A program made the translations under genes and the position numbers. Shown here in pieces: positions 24,503-34,473 of a stretch of DNA of 64,000 nt (the first letter of the stretch is position 1; each line of letters starts with the position of its first letter). The notes beneath the pieces are model-generated. The model had not been told where the DNA came from and made no database searches. It saw only the letters and a program-made list of their open reading frames with translations. Source of the stretch: Algoriphagus antarcticus (lineage in GTDB: Bacteria > Bacteroidota > Bacteroidia > Cytophagales > Cyclobacteriaceae). The stretch lies in the NCBI RefSeq assembly GCF_002150685.1, contig NZ_MSSW01000052.1:35467-99466 (forward strand), written 5' to 3'.

Positions 24503-27034
24503 CTATTTCAATGTAATGACAACATTGGCCTGCCCACCATAAGCTAGAGAGCCTGCTATCCATCCTGGTATTGCATCCGGACAAACACCACTGCACCAAG
24601 TAGCCCCTAAGGTATAATAATAACTATTTTCATAGATATAATATCTTTTGTCACCAAGCGGCCATCCATAGACACTCGGTGGATATCCTCCATTCGCCCA
24701 AGAGACAGTCCTGTTTTCGTTGGGATTCCTAAAAGCCCCCTTGAATCCATATGTAGTGACCGTATAGGTTTTCGCATCCTCATGAACTGGAACAATCACT
24801 AACGAATGAACTCCATTGGAATATGCTCCTGGTAAGTATTCTACTAAATACTCTTTTGCGGTCACAGGCATATTGAGTATGATTTTCTTAGGATCATTGT
24901 TGACATTCACTTTCCCTATTACCTCTTCGCGTAATATCCAGTCGCCTGATCCAGGCACTCTGAAATAAATACTGGCTTTGATATTTTCTACCCCTTCTTT
25001 GATTTCTCCGTCAAGTGCTTGGTAATTTATCGCATTTCCTCGGGTCGTGGCAATCGTATTTTTTCCATCAAACATGCCGAATTTTCCTTCTGTAGACCAT
25101 TCCACTTTATATTCTAATGCACTCGTGCTGACGATATCATTGACATTGTCTCCTCGCTCAAGGTAAAGTCGTACAGATTGCTTCTGCTTTCCGCTGAGCG
25201 TGATGCCATTTGGCTTCATCGCAACTTTCTGTTTTTTCACGTTGATAGTTGCTGTAGCATCACCTATTAAAGTCAAATCGACTCCTTTTTTGATATATAT
25301 TTCTACTGTGACAGTCTCGTAATTGTTCTCTCCAAGATCAGCCGCATTAACTTCACTTCTAAAGTTGACACTGGCAGAGGTTGTTTCGATTTTAGGTCCT
25401 TTGATTCCTCCTGTGGCTGTGATTATTCCATATTTTCCCGTGGTAGACCATTTGTACAAGAAGGATTGACCCTCAGAAAGTTGTGTTTTGGTTTCTGCTT
25501 TCAAGGGCAAGTTGGCAAATGGAACCGTTGTCTCTTTTGCAGGATTAATTTTCACGTCCGTTCGACGGGCTTTTGCTGTGAACTCGACGATTCGGTCTGA
25601 TATGATCAGCTCAGTGGTCAGTTTTCCCATATCCAACAGTTTTACGCACATTTCCACTGCCTTGATTACTTTCAGGTATTTGGCAACAGCAGCAGTATTT
25701 TTGTAATCACGATCCAAATCAATCCAAGTAGGCTTGTCCAAATTTTTATATTTGTTTACAACTATTTCAATAAACTGCTCTTGAAGTTCTTTACCTTGAT
25801 TATCCACCACTATAAATTTCAAGAAATCTTCAATCGCTTTTTTAAAGTCTCCGCTTATAACCAAATCCAGAATTAAAGGCGTTTGCGAAATGGTGGCTTC
25901 AAAAGCATCAAAAGCCAAATTGTCTTCTTCTGCTCCTTTGATCTCAGAAATTATTTCAGAAAGAATTGGAAGAACAAAATCTACATAAAACTGCTTAAGC
26001 ATCAACTTCTGCCAGGCTGCATTTTCTTCTGTGGTCATGCTGAGAGAACTAGAAGGTCTAAAGGCTGTGCCTACTACCCGCACCTTGTAAATCGCCTCAT
26101 CTTCATTTTCTCCTAAAGCCAAAGGAATAGGCCCTGATTCCTTTCTCGCATATTCGATTCCATTTCCCGAAAGCTGATCCACGATGGTACCCAGCGTGCT
26201 GCTAAAGCCTTTCGTTCCCTCCACATCATTGGTAGATGTAGCTGCTTGACCGGGGCCAATAGTAGGTATAAGGACTACTTCGTCTTTTGATCCTTTTGCT
26301 TTATAGGCGGTTTTGTAGATAAATGCTTTTCCAATTCGTCGATAATGATTGGCAATCTTGATATTCACTGCGTCATTTTCAAAGATTTGTATGCCACTTT
26401 GAAACCCGTTAGGATCCACATTGATCTGTCTGGCTCGCATGTCCAAGACTTCTCCCTCCTTAGTATACTCACTAAGTAAAGTCGATAAATCCTGCTGGAA
26501 CTTTAGATTTTCGACATAGAGCTTATCGCTGGTGATTCCTGCTGCTACTTTGGCCTTGAATTCCTCATAACCTGGAAGGGCTACAGACGGACTTAAAAAC
26601 TCATTGACTACTTGCTCGGGCATATAAAAAACTCCAGAGCCTAGGTAGAATAGCGCTTGAGCTGTGGTCTCGGCGTTTAGATTTTTATTCTCTGCACTCA
26701 ATACTCCCATTAGAATCAGATTATTTGCCTCATCAAATAAGAATCCTAACCGAACCACACTATCAGGCAACACCGCTTTGGACTTTCCAGTGGCATCTAC
26801 TGGGAAAGTCATGAGTCCCGTAGAAAGTGTTGATTTTGACAAGTCAACATTCACTCCAGTGGGCAGGACTACATTGATATCTACAGTTTGGGCTAGGATG
26901 ATAGTGCCACCGCCGCCGGCACTTGGGTTTCCTGGATCTGGAGTTGGAGTAGTGGGATCTTCTGGATCGCTACAAGCGAAAGCCAGGATTGAAAAAAGGA
27001 TGAAAATCCATTTGGAGAATTGTGCATTTTTCAT
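24503..27034 (-). CDS. Large secreted lipoprotein of unknown function
   Basis: This 843-residue protein has a signal peptide and lipobox LAFAC (Cys21), followed by a Pro/Gly-rich linker (DPTTPTPDPGNP, then GGGG). The mature part has a helical region (about 120-470) and at least two beta-rich, Ig-like stretches in the C-terminal half (about 480-740). The extreme C-terminus is rich in Tyr, Trp and Gly. I do not recognise a named family. It follows the sigma/anti-sigma-like pair in the same direction with a 105-base gap, and may be a surface protein under that sigma factor. Confidence 0.7.
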   Translation of the reverse strand: MKNAQFSKWIFILFSILAFACSDPEDPTTPTPDPGNPSAGGGGTIILAQTVDINVVLPTGVNVDLSKSTLSTGLMTFPVDATGKSKAVLPDSVVRLGFLFDEANNLILMGVLSAENKNLNAETTAQALFYLGSGVFYMPEQVVNEFLSPSVALPGYEEFKAKVAAGITSDKLYVENLKFQQDLSTLLSEYTKEGEVLDMRARQINVDPNGFQSGIQIFENDAVNIKIANHYRRIGKAFIYKTAYKAKGSKDEVVLIPTIGPGQAATSTNDVEGTKGFSSTLGTIVDQLSGNGIEYARKESGPIPLALGENEDEAIYKVRVVGTAFRPSSSLSMTTEENAAWQKLMLKQFYVDFVLPILSEIISEIKGAEEDNLAFDAFEATISQTPLILDLVISGDFKKAIEDFLKFIVVDNQGKELQEQFIEIVVNKYKNLDKPTWIDLDRDYKNTAAVAKYLKVIKAVEMCVKLLDMGKLTTELIISDRIVEFTAKARRTDVKINPAKETTVPFANLPLKAETKTQLSEGQSFLYKWSTTGKYGIITATGGIKGPKIETTSASVNFRSEVNAADLGENNYETVTVEIYIKKGVDLTLIGDATATINVKKQKVAMKPNGITLSGKQKQSVRLYLERGDNVNDIVSTSALEYKVEWSTEGKFGMFDGKNTIATTRGNAINYQALDGEIKEGVENIKASIYFRVPGSGDWILREEVIGKVNVNNDPKKIILNMPVTAKEYLVEYLPGAYSNGVHSLVIVPVHEDAKTYTVTTYGFKGAFRNPNENRTVSWANGGYPPSVYGWPLGDKRYYIYENSYYYTLGATWCSGVCPDAIPGWIAGSLAYGGQANVVITLK

Positions 27035-27139
27035 TGTAAAAGTCGTTTATACTACTCCATCGAAAACCTTAGAAAAGGTCATCGAAAACCTCAAAAAATC
27101 TCACCACCTAAAAAATGTACCCGACTCTCCCAATACGAT

Positions 27140-27886
27140 TTATTCGTCCATTTCCTGCAATTGGAAAATCAATTCTTTTGCCTCTGCTCTATCTGAAGCT
27201 TTCAAGTAGGGAATTGCTGCTTCATATTTAACTTCTTTAATCAAAATCAATCCCGAATACCAATTGGCATCTTGGGTAAACTGGCTACCATCGCCTTTAA
27301 TTACCTGCTCCAGCAATAGCTTAGCCTCTTCCATTTCTCCAATCTGCAAATAATCCATGGCCACAAAATACAAGAGGGTGTCATTTTGGGGTGATTGGTC
27401 CAGAAGAGGCTTCCAAAATTCCAAAGATTTAGCATATTCCCCCGACTTATAATCCACCATACCGCGATCAAATTCATAATCTTCCGAGTCAGACATCATC
27501 GAGGTCAATCCTGGGTCTTTGGAATAGTAAGCTGTAAAAAGTCGATCCGAACTGGAATCAAACCATCCTGACCAAAATGCCATCCCGGCAGTGATCACTA
27601 TAAAAAGAGAAGCTGCCGCAGTCCAAACCCAAGTAGAGTTCAAGAATCGCTGCGAGGTTTTCGGAGCTGGCATATCCTTATGATAAGCTTCCATGCGAGA
27701 CTTCATTGCTGCTCGCTCTATGCCTACTCTCAGAATCTCCACCTGTTGTAGTTTTTCTTGCCAAAGTGAATCTTCATTTAACCTTTTCTCAAAAGCCAAC
27801 AAATCATCACTGGATAGCTTACCGTCAAGGTAATCTTCCATGGCGCTATATTCTTCTGGGTATATATTTACTTGTTCGTTCAGCAT
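27140..27886 (-). CDS. Membrane TPR protein, probable anti-sigma-type partner
   Basis: This protein of about 248 residues is arranged as a cytoplasmic N-terminus (MEDYLDGKLSSDDLLAFEKR), one transmembrane segment (about 84-106, WVWTAAASLFIVITAGMAF) and an extracytoplasmic part with TPR-like helices (about 125-245). The ATG at 27886 lies 4 bases after the sigma-factor stop. A longer frame to 27988 runs inside that gene and is rejected. The N-terminal acidic helix followed by a single TM matches proteins that sit next to ECF sigma factors in Bacteroidota and are thought to hold them at the membrane. It has no ZAS zinc motif. Confidence 0.72.
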   Translation of the reverse strand: MLNEQVNIYPEEYSAMEDYLDGKLSSDDLLAFEKRLNEDSLWQEKLQQVEILRVGIERAAMKSRMEAYHKDMPAPKTSQRFLNSTWVWTAAASLFIVITAGMAFWSGWFDSSSDRLFTAYYSKDPGLTSMMSDSEDYEFDRGMVDYKSGEYAKSLEFWKPLLDQSPQNDTLLYFVAMDYLQIGEMEEAKLLLEQVIKGDGSQFTQDANWYSGLILIKEVKYEAAIPYLKASDRAEAKELIFQLQEMDE

Positions 27887-27890
27887 GTTA

Positions 27891-28454
27891 TTAATTCTGT
27901 AAGACAAACTTCCGGAGCTTTTCCATACAACGATATTTGTTGTTTTTGACTGTCTGGGGCGTCCATCCAAACTTTGTGGCAATTTCATCCATGTTCTTTT
28001 TCAAGAAATAGAAGCTCTTCAGGATTTCTTGGCAGTCATCACCCAGCTTTCCAAAAGACTGTTCTACCAGTTCATATTTATCCTCCAAACTTTCCTCTAA
28101 TGGCTCAGATGATTGATTCAAGAAAAAGGAATCTTCATGCTTTTGATCCCTTTTGAATCGAGCAGACCGAACCCAATCCAGCCATTTATTCTTAGCAACT
28201 TGAAAGAGGTATCCTTGAATTGCTGTCTGATTAGTGGGAATAAAGGCTCCCTTTTTGACATTTTGCCAAAGTGCCAAAAAGGCTTCTTGAAAGATATCTT
28301 TCGCCTCATCATCATTCCCATGATTTGCCCGCACAAACTTTCTCACCTTAGGAAAACCATCTTCATAGATTTGCCGGAGTATGACTTCATCATTTTGACA
28401 AATCGCATGCGTGATTTCATTTTGGGAAAATGTCTTAAAAATATCTCTTGGCAT
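27891..28454 (-). CDS. RNA polymerase ECF-type sigma factor
   Basis: This 187-residue sigma-70 family protein has region 2 (about 25-100, with DEAKDIFQEAFLALW) and region 4 with its HTH near the C-terminus (MDEIATKFGWTPQTVKNNKY). Region 1.2/3 is absent, as in the extracytoplasmic-function group. The next gene encodes a membrane protein that is a plausible regulator, and the large lipoprotein follows. Confidence 0.92.
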   Translation of the reverse strand: MPRDIFKTFSQNEITHAICQNDEVILRQIYEDGFPKVRKFVRANHGNDDEAKDIFQEAFLALWQNVKKGAFIPTNQTAIQGYLFQVAKNKWLDWVRSARFKRDQKHEDSFFLNQSSEPLEESLEDKYELVEQSFGKLGDDCQEILKSFYFLKKNMDEIATKFGWTPQTVKNNKYRCMEKLRKFVLQN

Positions 28455-28544
28455 AGCTCGTTAAAAGCCAAAAAGATACAATTAATTGCATTTCACCTCA
28501 AGCATATTTAGCAATAAGATTCAAAGTATGTTGTTAATAATTTG

Positions 28545-29741
28545 CTAAAACTGATCGATGTCTTGATATATGTTTAGGTTTTTCGTTAAAATATCAATGA
28601 GTAAGTTCTCATGTGCCGTCGCAAAATTGTTATAATTATTCCCTGTGTAGTCAGCATTCCCATTGAATATCAAAGAAATTGCCATTCCATTATTGTGAAT
28701 CATATAAGATGACCGCGTTCCGGGAAGTGCTCCATAGAAACTACGGACGTCGCCCCAGCTAAGAATTCCAATTCCAAATTGTGGATTAGGTATTGATCCT
28801 TTAATAAACTGGCTATAGCTACCCCCATTTAAGATGTCTGGCCGACTTGGCTTACCATCTATTGCAAGTGCAAATTTCAGCAAATCTTCTGCGCTAATGA
28901 CGATACCGGCATCTCCATCTCTTCGCTCTATATTAAAGTTATATTCGTACCCTTTGGTGCCTCCCAATCCATAATAAGTAACCTCATTAGATTGCTTTCC
29001 CGCTAGACCATTCTTTACCATTACCGCACTTTTTATCCCTAACTCATCCAAAAAATTATCCTTCATAAAATTATAAAATGACTTGCCTGAAACTTTTTCT
29101 ATGATTCTTGCCGCTACAAAATAATTCGTGTTGATATACCAATACTGTGTACCTGGCTCGAAAGTGAGCGTTGCATTGTCCAACATCCAATCAAAAAACA
29201 CCTTATTAGATACTTCCTGCTTATAATCAATTGCATCTCTATTTCCATTGACCACCCAGCCTCCAGTGGTCATATGCAGTAGATTCTGTACCGTCACTTT
29301 TTTTACACGATCTGAATAAGGTTTGGTGCCGTATTCATTCCCTAAAATCCCATCCTCTCCAAAAACTTTATCCTCTAATCTAATTTTACCATCCTGTACT
29401 AGTTTCACGATAGATAACCCCGTGAATGTTTTTGAAACACTCGCTACGCGCAGTCGATGTGAATTGGTCATTTTTTCTTGCGATGCTACATCCGCTAAGC
29501 CATAAGCCTTTTTATAAACTAGTTTCCCGTTCTTAGAAATGGCCAAAACCGCCCCTGGTATTGAATTAGAGCTTAGAAAAGTCTCAATTTTCCCGTCAAT
29601 CACAGCTAGGTCTTCCTGCTTGTCTGTAGGCTTACGCATATCCAACTGATCGTCTTCTTTGTCAATACAGGATGTAAATGCAGCTAGCAATAGTATCGTA
29701 GCATAGAAAAATTGAAATTTATTTGTCAAAATAGTTTTCAT
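28545..29741 (-). CDS. Serine hydrolase, class C beta-lactamase family (lipoprotein)
   Basis: This 398-residue protein has lipobox FTSC (Cys25). The active-site SxxK is SVSK (S101-K104), followed by the YxN-type motif YIN (202-204) and a C-terminal HNNG stretch in the place of the HxG/KTG triad. Such proteins act as D-Ala-D-Ala carboxypeptidases, esterases or amidases rather than true beta-lactamases. The longer frame to 29882 overlaps the CHAT gene and lacks a signal sequence, so ATG 29741 is used. It lies 56 bases after the CHAT-TPR gene. Confidence 0.88.
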   Translation of the reverse strand: MKTILTNKFQFFYATILLLAAFTSCIDKEDDQLDMRKPTDKQEDLAVIDGKIETFLSSNSIPGAVLAISKNGKLVYKKAYGLADVASQEKMTNSHRLRVASVSKTFTGLSIVKLVQDGKIRLEDKVFGEDGILGNEYGTKPYSDRVKKVTVQNLLHMTTGGWVVNGNRDAIDYKQEVSNKVFFDWMLDNATLTFEPGTQYWYINTNYFVAARIIEKVSGKSFYNFMKDNFLDELGIKSAVMVKNGLAGKQSNEVTYYGLGGTKGYEYNFNIERRDGDAGIVISAEDLLKFALAIDGKPSRPDILNGGSYSQFIKGSIPNPQFGIGILSWGDVRSFYGALPGTRSSYMIHNNGMAISLIFNGNADYTGNNYNNFATAHENLLIDILTKNLNIYQDIDQF

Positions 29742-29797
29742 AATCAATGATGTTAAAGTTGAACTCAACATAGCATCGATAAAAAATGAAAATGTCA

Positions 29798-32700
29798 TCA
29801 AGAAAAGAATACTTTTTTCTTCTTGCGATAAAAAAGGGCAAAGACAGCCAGTAGGACCAAAAGTCCCAAACCAAAAAGCCATTTGAGATCTCTAGCGGGT
29901 TGCAACGCAATAGGACTGGAATCTCCCATTGTGATCAGCCCTGCCCAAAATTCCGGTGAAAGTGATCGCCCTTGCGCTAAAGACAGGTAGTCTAGTTTCG
30001 CCAGCCTCAGCGCTTCATCCTTCGCCATCCCCTGAGCCAGATATTCGTAAAAACGCGAGGCAATTTTAGAGCTAGCCTCTTCGTCTATCTTCCAAAGCCC
30101 GATCAGCAGACTCTTACTCCCCGCATAATTAAATGCATGTGCCAGAGAAATCATTCCTTCACCTGGCTGATAGCTGGGCTTTCCTGTTTCGCAAGCCATC
30201 AGCACCGCCAATTCTGAGCTGAGATCCATTTGATAGATGTCTTTTGCAAAAAGGGAGTTCTCTTCATTTTCAGCAGTTTTTGCAAAAATGAGTCTTGAAA
30301 ATTCCGGACTGAGATTGTCCGACTCGGCATGCGTCCCGATATGCAAAATCCGGTGTTTACCTGCTTCCTCTGCAAAATGCCCCAGCGTAGAAGCTTTTTG
30401 GGAATATACTTTTCCTCCCAGTAGGTTTTTGAGCTGGTCGACCAACCTGTCTGTAAATGGCTGAGGAATCAATCTCAAATAAGAACGGTCAATCTGGAGA
30501 CTGTCCTTGACCGTGGATAGATAATCTTCCTTCATTTCATCAAAAAAACCAGGAGCAAAAGCCACAAAATTAGATTTGTAGGACTGTGGCTGCCCTGAAT
30601 AGCTAAACAGAAGTGTGCTATAGTGATAGGAAATGCTATTTTTTGCTAAAAGCGAATTCTTCCTGAGCTGACTGTAATCTGAAATCAATCCGGGTGTAAG
30701 GATCTCAAAACTAAGGTTGAAAAGTCCGCCATCTGGAATAATTAATACTCGCTGAGTTTTTATCTGGGCCGCCAAAGGTGTCCAAAGTCCTTTATACAGT
30801 TCGTTTAGATTGGAGAAAGTCTTTGTCTTATTGTTCCACTCTTGTTGATAAATGGCCAGTACTTTGGTCACTTTATGATAATCCAGCTGAAAAAAGTGCA
30901 GCTTTTTAGTCTCTTTAGAAAGCACTAATGCGACCAATTCCTCTCCAACTAGCATATACCTCACCACCGTAGCTTCTGCCGGTAGTCTTTCCCAGATATC
31001 AATGTAAGTATGATCAAGCGTGGCGTATCTAAACTGGTAATATTCCGGATAGCTCATTCTGGCTTTTTGAAGGAATTTCTCCCAATCTGAGATGGCCTTG
31101 AGATAGCCTTCTATTCCGCCAGACTCATGCGCAATAGCTCCGCGAAGTCTAGATTTTAGGTCATTTTCTTCTGCAAAAAAAGTTGCCGGGATCGAGCCAA
31201 ATCTTGTAATATCAACCTGATCAAGTCTAGTTCTTACTTTCTGATAAAGTGCGGATTCGTGAAGAATCAATAACCTAGCGAGGAACTCTTGCTGAGGTGA
31301 TTTCCTATAGAGCTCCAGATAGAGTTGCTCCAAGAAACCGAAGTAAGCGGCATTTTCAGTGATCAACAGTGCCTTATCCTCCTCAGAATCTAGAAAAGTT
31401 TTTCTTCGCTCGATCACTTTCAGTCCATCTTCCAGTTCATTTACTATATCTTTTAGTTCATTTAAGGGATGGTCTGATGTGGCCAAAAACCTAGATTTGG
31501 TACCCAATAAAATCGCCTGAGGCTTATACCTTTCATTTTGTAATGAATCCAAGAGCGTAGAAGTATTGCTAAACTGATGGTCCAATGTATTCAAAGCCAC
31601 GCGACTCCACTTGGAAGCCTCATCATATTTGCCGACTGTCAAATAAATTTCGCCTATATTCAATTCCTGCTCGAAAGCTATTAGATTACTTTTTCCTAAG
31701 TTACTTTTCACATACGTATATGCTTCCAGAGCTATTCGGATTGCTTCTTTTTCCTCATTTTTTTCAGCCAAAAAAGTAGAGAAATCTTTTAGAAAGCCCA
31801 GATAAACAAGGTCAAACTCATCTCCAAATATCTTTTTGAATAAATCATGCGCCATACGATAATGATTCTCTGCTAGTTCTTCGTTTCCAAACCAATTTTC
31901 AATCCTAGCCAAAGAATACCAACCATCTGCCTCATAGTCTAGGAAGCTTCCTTCGGTGTTTTGCAGTCCTTGAAGGCCGTTGAGAATTATATTTTTTGCT
32001 TTTTCAGGTTCAGATTGGTCAAAGTATAATTGTCCCAGAATGATCTCCGAAAGCCTGATATCTTTACTTTCTTCACTCAACTCTGCCTTTTTGCCATGAT
32101 ATGAAAATTCCATCAGGCTTTGTGCCTTTCGATAATTCCCTAAACCCTTATAGGCACCGCCAAGATTGTCCAAAGCTTGAAAGTAAAATTCTCTTGCACT
32201 CAGTCGGAGTGAAGGATCTTTTTCTACTTCCACATAGGCCACAAGCTTTTCGATGGTCATATTCATGGAAGCAATGGCCTCAGAAGTTTTCCCTTGACCA
32301 GACAGTACTCCAGCTAGGTTGTTATAAACTAGGGCAGGACGATAAAATGAATTTCGGGGAGTAGACTCCGTCTTTTCCAGAGCATGAATACATTTCACGT
32401 AATAATATTCAGCAGAATCTAGCCTGGAAGCGAAATAAGCCATACTCCCCAGATAGCTGTTGATCCGGTAAATGGATTCTGGGTCGGGATCGTTTTCAAG
32501 AAGTTTTTGAGCTTCAGCCAGATGCCTTTTAGCAGCAGGAATATCCATTCGATTTACTCCATAGGCTCCCAAGTTGACTTGCAACATCCCTAATTCCTGA
32601 TTAGAAACATTGGGTTGTTTTTTTGCATAATCATAAGCTTTGACCTGGGCACGGTATGCTTTTTCTAGCAATCCAAGATACTCATACCAAGAAGCGGCCG

Positions 32701-33004
32701 CCCTCCAAAGGTCTTTATGTTGCTCGGGGGAAGTGAGGGTTTTATCCCAATTCACTATTTGAGAATCCACCTTAAGTATGGCGGATTTTTTATCATATAT
32801 TCCCAACTGGATTCTGCCATACACTTCTAGATAATCAGGCAATTTGCCCGTTTCCCCATTTCCGGCTAGGTGCTGAAATAGTTGATGGATTCTCTTGTCT
32901 GCCTCAGCCGCCTGATCAGCTTCCACCAAGCTATCCAGCTCGACTTCTGACTGGGCAGCTACAGCAAAAGACCAAAATAATAAAATGCAAAAAAGGTATC
33001 GCAT
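29798..33004 (-). CDS. TPR-CHAT peptidase-like protein with C-terminal membrane anchor
   Basis: This 1068-residue protein has a signal peptide (MRYLFCILLFWSFAVAAQ), a long run of TPR-type helices (about 60-600) and a C-terminal CHAT caspase-like domain. The His-Cys pair is visible as HIGTH (H892) and LMACETG (C938). A final TM helix (about 1041-1059) with a basic tail ends the protein, so the peptidase domain would be extracytoplasmic. CHAT proteins belong to the caspase/separase clan and are often linked to proteolytic signalling. The start at ATG 33004 is preferred to the TTG at 33019. Confidence 0.9.
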   Translation of the reverse strand: MRYLFCILLFWSFAVAAQSEVELDSLVEADQAAEADKRIHQLFQHLAGNGETGKLPDYLEVYGRIQLGIYDKKSAILKVDSQIVNWDKTLTSPEQHKDLWRAAASWYEYLGLLEKAYRAQVKAYDYAKKQPNVSNQELGMLQVNLGAYGVNRMDIPAAKRHLAEAQKLLENDPDPESIYRINSYLGSMAYFASRLDSAEYYYVKCIHALEKTESTPRNSFYRPALVYNNLAGVLSGQGKTSEAIASMNMTIEKLVAYVEVEKDPSLRLSAREFYFQALDNLGGAYKGLGNYRKAQSLMEFSYHGKKAELSEESKDIRLSEIILGQLYFDQSEPEKAKNIILNGLQGLQNTEGSFLDYEADGWYSLARIENWFGNEELAENHYRMAHDLFKKIFGDEFDLVYLGFLKDFSTFLAEKNEEKEAIRIALEAYTYVKSNLGKSNLIAFEQELNIGEIYLTVGKYDEASKWSRVALNTLDHQFSNTSTLLDSLQNERYKPQAILLGTKSRFLATSDHPLNELKDIVNELEDGLKVIERRKTFLDSEEDKALLITENAAYFGFLEQLYLELYRKSPQQEFLARLLILHESALYQKVRTRLDQVDITRFGSIPATFFAEENDLKSRLRGAIAHESGGIEGYLKAISDWEKFLQKARMSYPEYYQFRYATLDHTYIDIWERLPAEATVVRYMLVGEELVALVLSKETKKLHFFQLDYHKVTKVLAIYQQEWNNKTKTFSNLNELYKGLWTPLAAQIKTQRVLIIPDGGLFNLSFEILTPGLISDYSQLRKNSLLAKNSISYHYSTLLFSYSGQPQSYKSNFVAFAPGFFDEMKEDYLSTVKDSLQIDRSYLRLIPQPFTDRLVDQLKNLLGGKVYSQKASTLGHFAEEAGKHRILHIGTHAESDNLSPEFSRLIFAKTAENEENSLFAKDIYQMDLSSELAVLMACETGKPSYQPGEGMISLAHAFNYAGSKSLLIGLWKIDEEASSKIASRFYEYLAQGMAKDEALRLAKLDYLSLAQGRSLSPEFWAGLITMGDSSPIALQPARDLKWLFGLGLLVLLAVFALFYRKKKKVFFS

Positions 33005-33153
33005 AGGACTGGAATCCAAGAATTAAACCTACTGAAATTATTAATAAATTCTGCTGAAAAATAACCTAGATAAAAGATAGGCTTTTCAAGTTAAGGATAT
33101 ATCGAAAAAATGGTAAAAGGTCATCTGGGGGAAAGAAAGAATCTCATAAACAC

Positions 33154-33180
33154 AAAAAGCCCCGTATTTCTACGAGGCTT
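33154..33180 (-). terminator. Terminator after tRNA-Leu
   Basis: Arms AAGCCCCGTA (33157-33166) and TACGAGGCTT (33171-33180) pair with one mismatch. On the minus strand the stem is followed by TTTTTG, just 3 bases after the tRNA 3' end. Confidence 0.8.
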
Positions 33181-33183
33181 ATG

Positions 33184-33267
33184 TACCAGGAGCGGGAATC
33201 GAACCCGCACGACCTTACGGTCACAAGATTTTAAGTCTTGCGTGTCTACCTATTCCACCATCCCGGC
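33184..33267 (-). tRNA. tRNA-Leu (anticodon TAA)
   Basis: This class II tRNA has a seven-pair acceptor (5' GCCGGGA) and an anticodon stem CAAGA/TCTTG with loop CTTAAAA, so the anticodon is TAA. A variable arm (GACCGTAAGGTC) and the T loop GGTTCGATTCC are present. The discriminator is A, and CCA is not encoded, as usual in this phylum. Confidence 0.96.
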
Positions 33268-33383
33268 TTAATCTATATCCTGAAATATAGATTTTGTCTT
33301 TCATGGCTACATCCCGAGAATTATCGGGGAAAACCATCCAGCTTCACTTGGTCGTTACCAAGCTACAAATGCCCTATAACAAG

Positions 33384-33406
33384 AAAGCCCTTGAATCAAG
33401 GGCTTT
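33384..33406 (-). terminator. Terminator after tRNA-Gly
   Basis: AAAGCCCTTG (33384-33393) and CAAGGGCTTT (33397-33406) form a perfect 10-bp stem with a 3-base loop, three bases beyond the tRNA-Gly discriminator. On the minus strand the trailing T run is short (TTTCTTG). Confidence 0.7.
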
Positions 33407-33409
33407 TTG

Positions 33410-33482
<73 letters not shown>

Positions 33483-33622
33483 TTTTGTGTTAACTGGAAC
33501 GTGATCCAGTTGAATTGTGGATGCAAAGGTAAGAGTCGAAGAGAAAATCACAAGCATTTCTTTGTAATTTTTTTCATGCTTTCTGTCATTAACTCCTCTT
33601 GTCGTTGATTTTCAAGACAATA

Positions 33623-34420
33623 TCAAAACGGATATGTTGATAATATTTTTACCATTTCTCCCACATTCCTAGCTTTGAGCTTTTTTAGGATATTTTTCCG
33701 ATGCGTTGCTACTGTGTTCACAGAAATATTCAATTCTTCCGCAATTTCCTTGGACTCTTTCCCCTCCAAAATCAACGTTACAATCTCTTTCTCTTTTTTT
33801 GTCAGCGTTACGACCCTGCTATTTGGAGAGTTTTTACTTACAAATATCCTTTTCCCATCCTCTTTTTGGTACGAGTAATTCCAATCATATCCATTAGTTT
33901 TTGGCTGGGTATGAAGCTGCATAATAATGTGAAGATCCATTGCAAAATTGCCTGCGGAATCTATCAAATATGGTTTTGCTTTTCCAAGCACCCAGGTGAT
34001 ATTATCGGTTTTTCGATGAACCCACCTCGTGGTATACGAAAATTCGAATGTATGCTTCTCCTCAATAGAGAGTTGATGAAAACTGTCGAAAACTATTTTT
34101 TGAAATCTAAAAAGCTCAGATCTATCCTCTGGATGAAGCATGGCAAAGGAAGTTTCCATTCCTTTGGATCGAAACATAGAGGCAGGATATCCTGTCAATT
34201 CCTCTACATTTCCTGTGTAAAATGACAAACTTAGGTTTCTATAGTCAAAGCAAGCAATAGTCAGTCCTTCGCGCATACCAATATTATGGCTCAATTGCTC
34301 CAGTTCCTCCATCTTTCTCTCTTCCTCAGGATGTTCTTTGAATTCCTGCTCTCTCCACTCCTGAAAAAATTGAGTGTACTTATTCTGCTTCCGTAAATCC
34401 CTCAACAATACCTTATCCAT
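33623..34420 (-). CDS. PAS-like sensor with LuxR-type HTH
   Basis: This 265-residue regulator has an N-terminal helical segment and a PAS-like middle domain (about 55-175, with FYTGNVEELTGYPASMF and MLHPEDRSELF). A C-terminal GerE/LuxR DNA-binding domain follows (about 205-262, LTKKEKEIVTLILEGKESKE and SVNTVATHRKNILKKL). There is no receiver domain, so it probably binds a ligand or cofactor directly. It lies between tRNA-Gly and mutS with its own short upstream spacer, and no target gene is evident. Confidence 0.88.
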   Translation of the reverse strand: MDKVLLRDLRKQNKYTQFFQEWREQEFKEHPEEERKMEELEQLSHNIGMREGLTIACFDYRNLSLSFYTGNVEELTGYPASMFRSKGMETSFAMLHPEDRSELFRFQKIVFDSFHQLSIEEKHTFEFSYTTRWVHRKTDNITWVLGKAKPYLIDSAGNFAMDLHIIMQLHTQPKTNGYDWNYSYQKEDGKRIFVSKNSPNSRVVTLTKKEKEIVTLILEGKESKEIAEELNISVNTVATHRKNILKKLKARNVGEMVKILSTYPF

Positions 34421-34473
34421 AAAAAATTGTTTTTAGTAGAAAAACCAATTTAATACACAAACCTAATTCTTTA

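Noticed and set aside
28545..29741. Antibiotic-resistance beta-lactamase
   Set aside because: The fold is class C-like, but the lipoprotein signal and motif set fit general serine hydrolases; no resistance can be inferred.
31585..32364. Rightward frames inside the CHAT-TPR gene
   Set aside because: They are shadows of a long, well-supported leftward gene and have no protein-like composition.
33270..33383. A third tRNA between tRNA-Leu and tRNA-Gly
   Set aside because: No cloverleaf can be drawn in this 114-base spacer.
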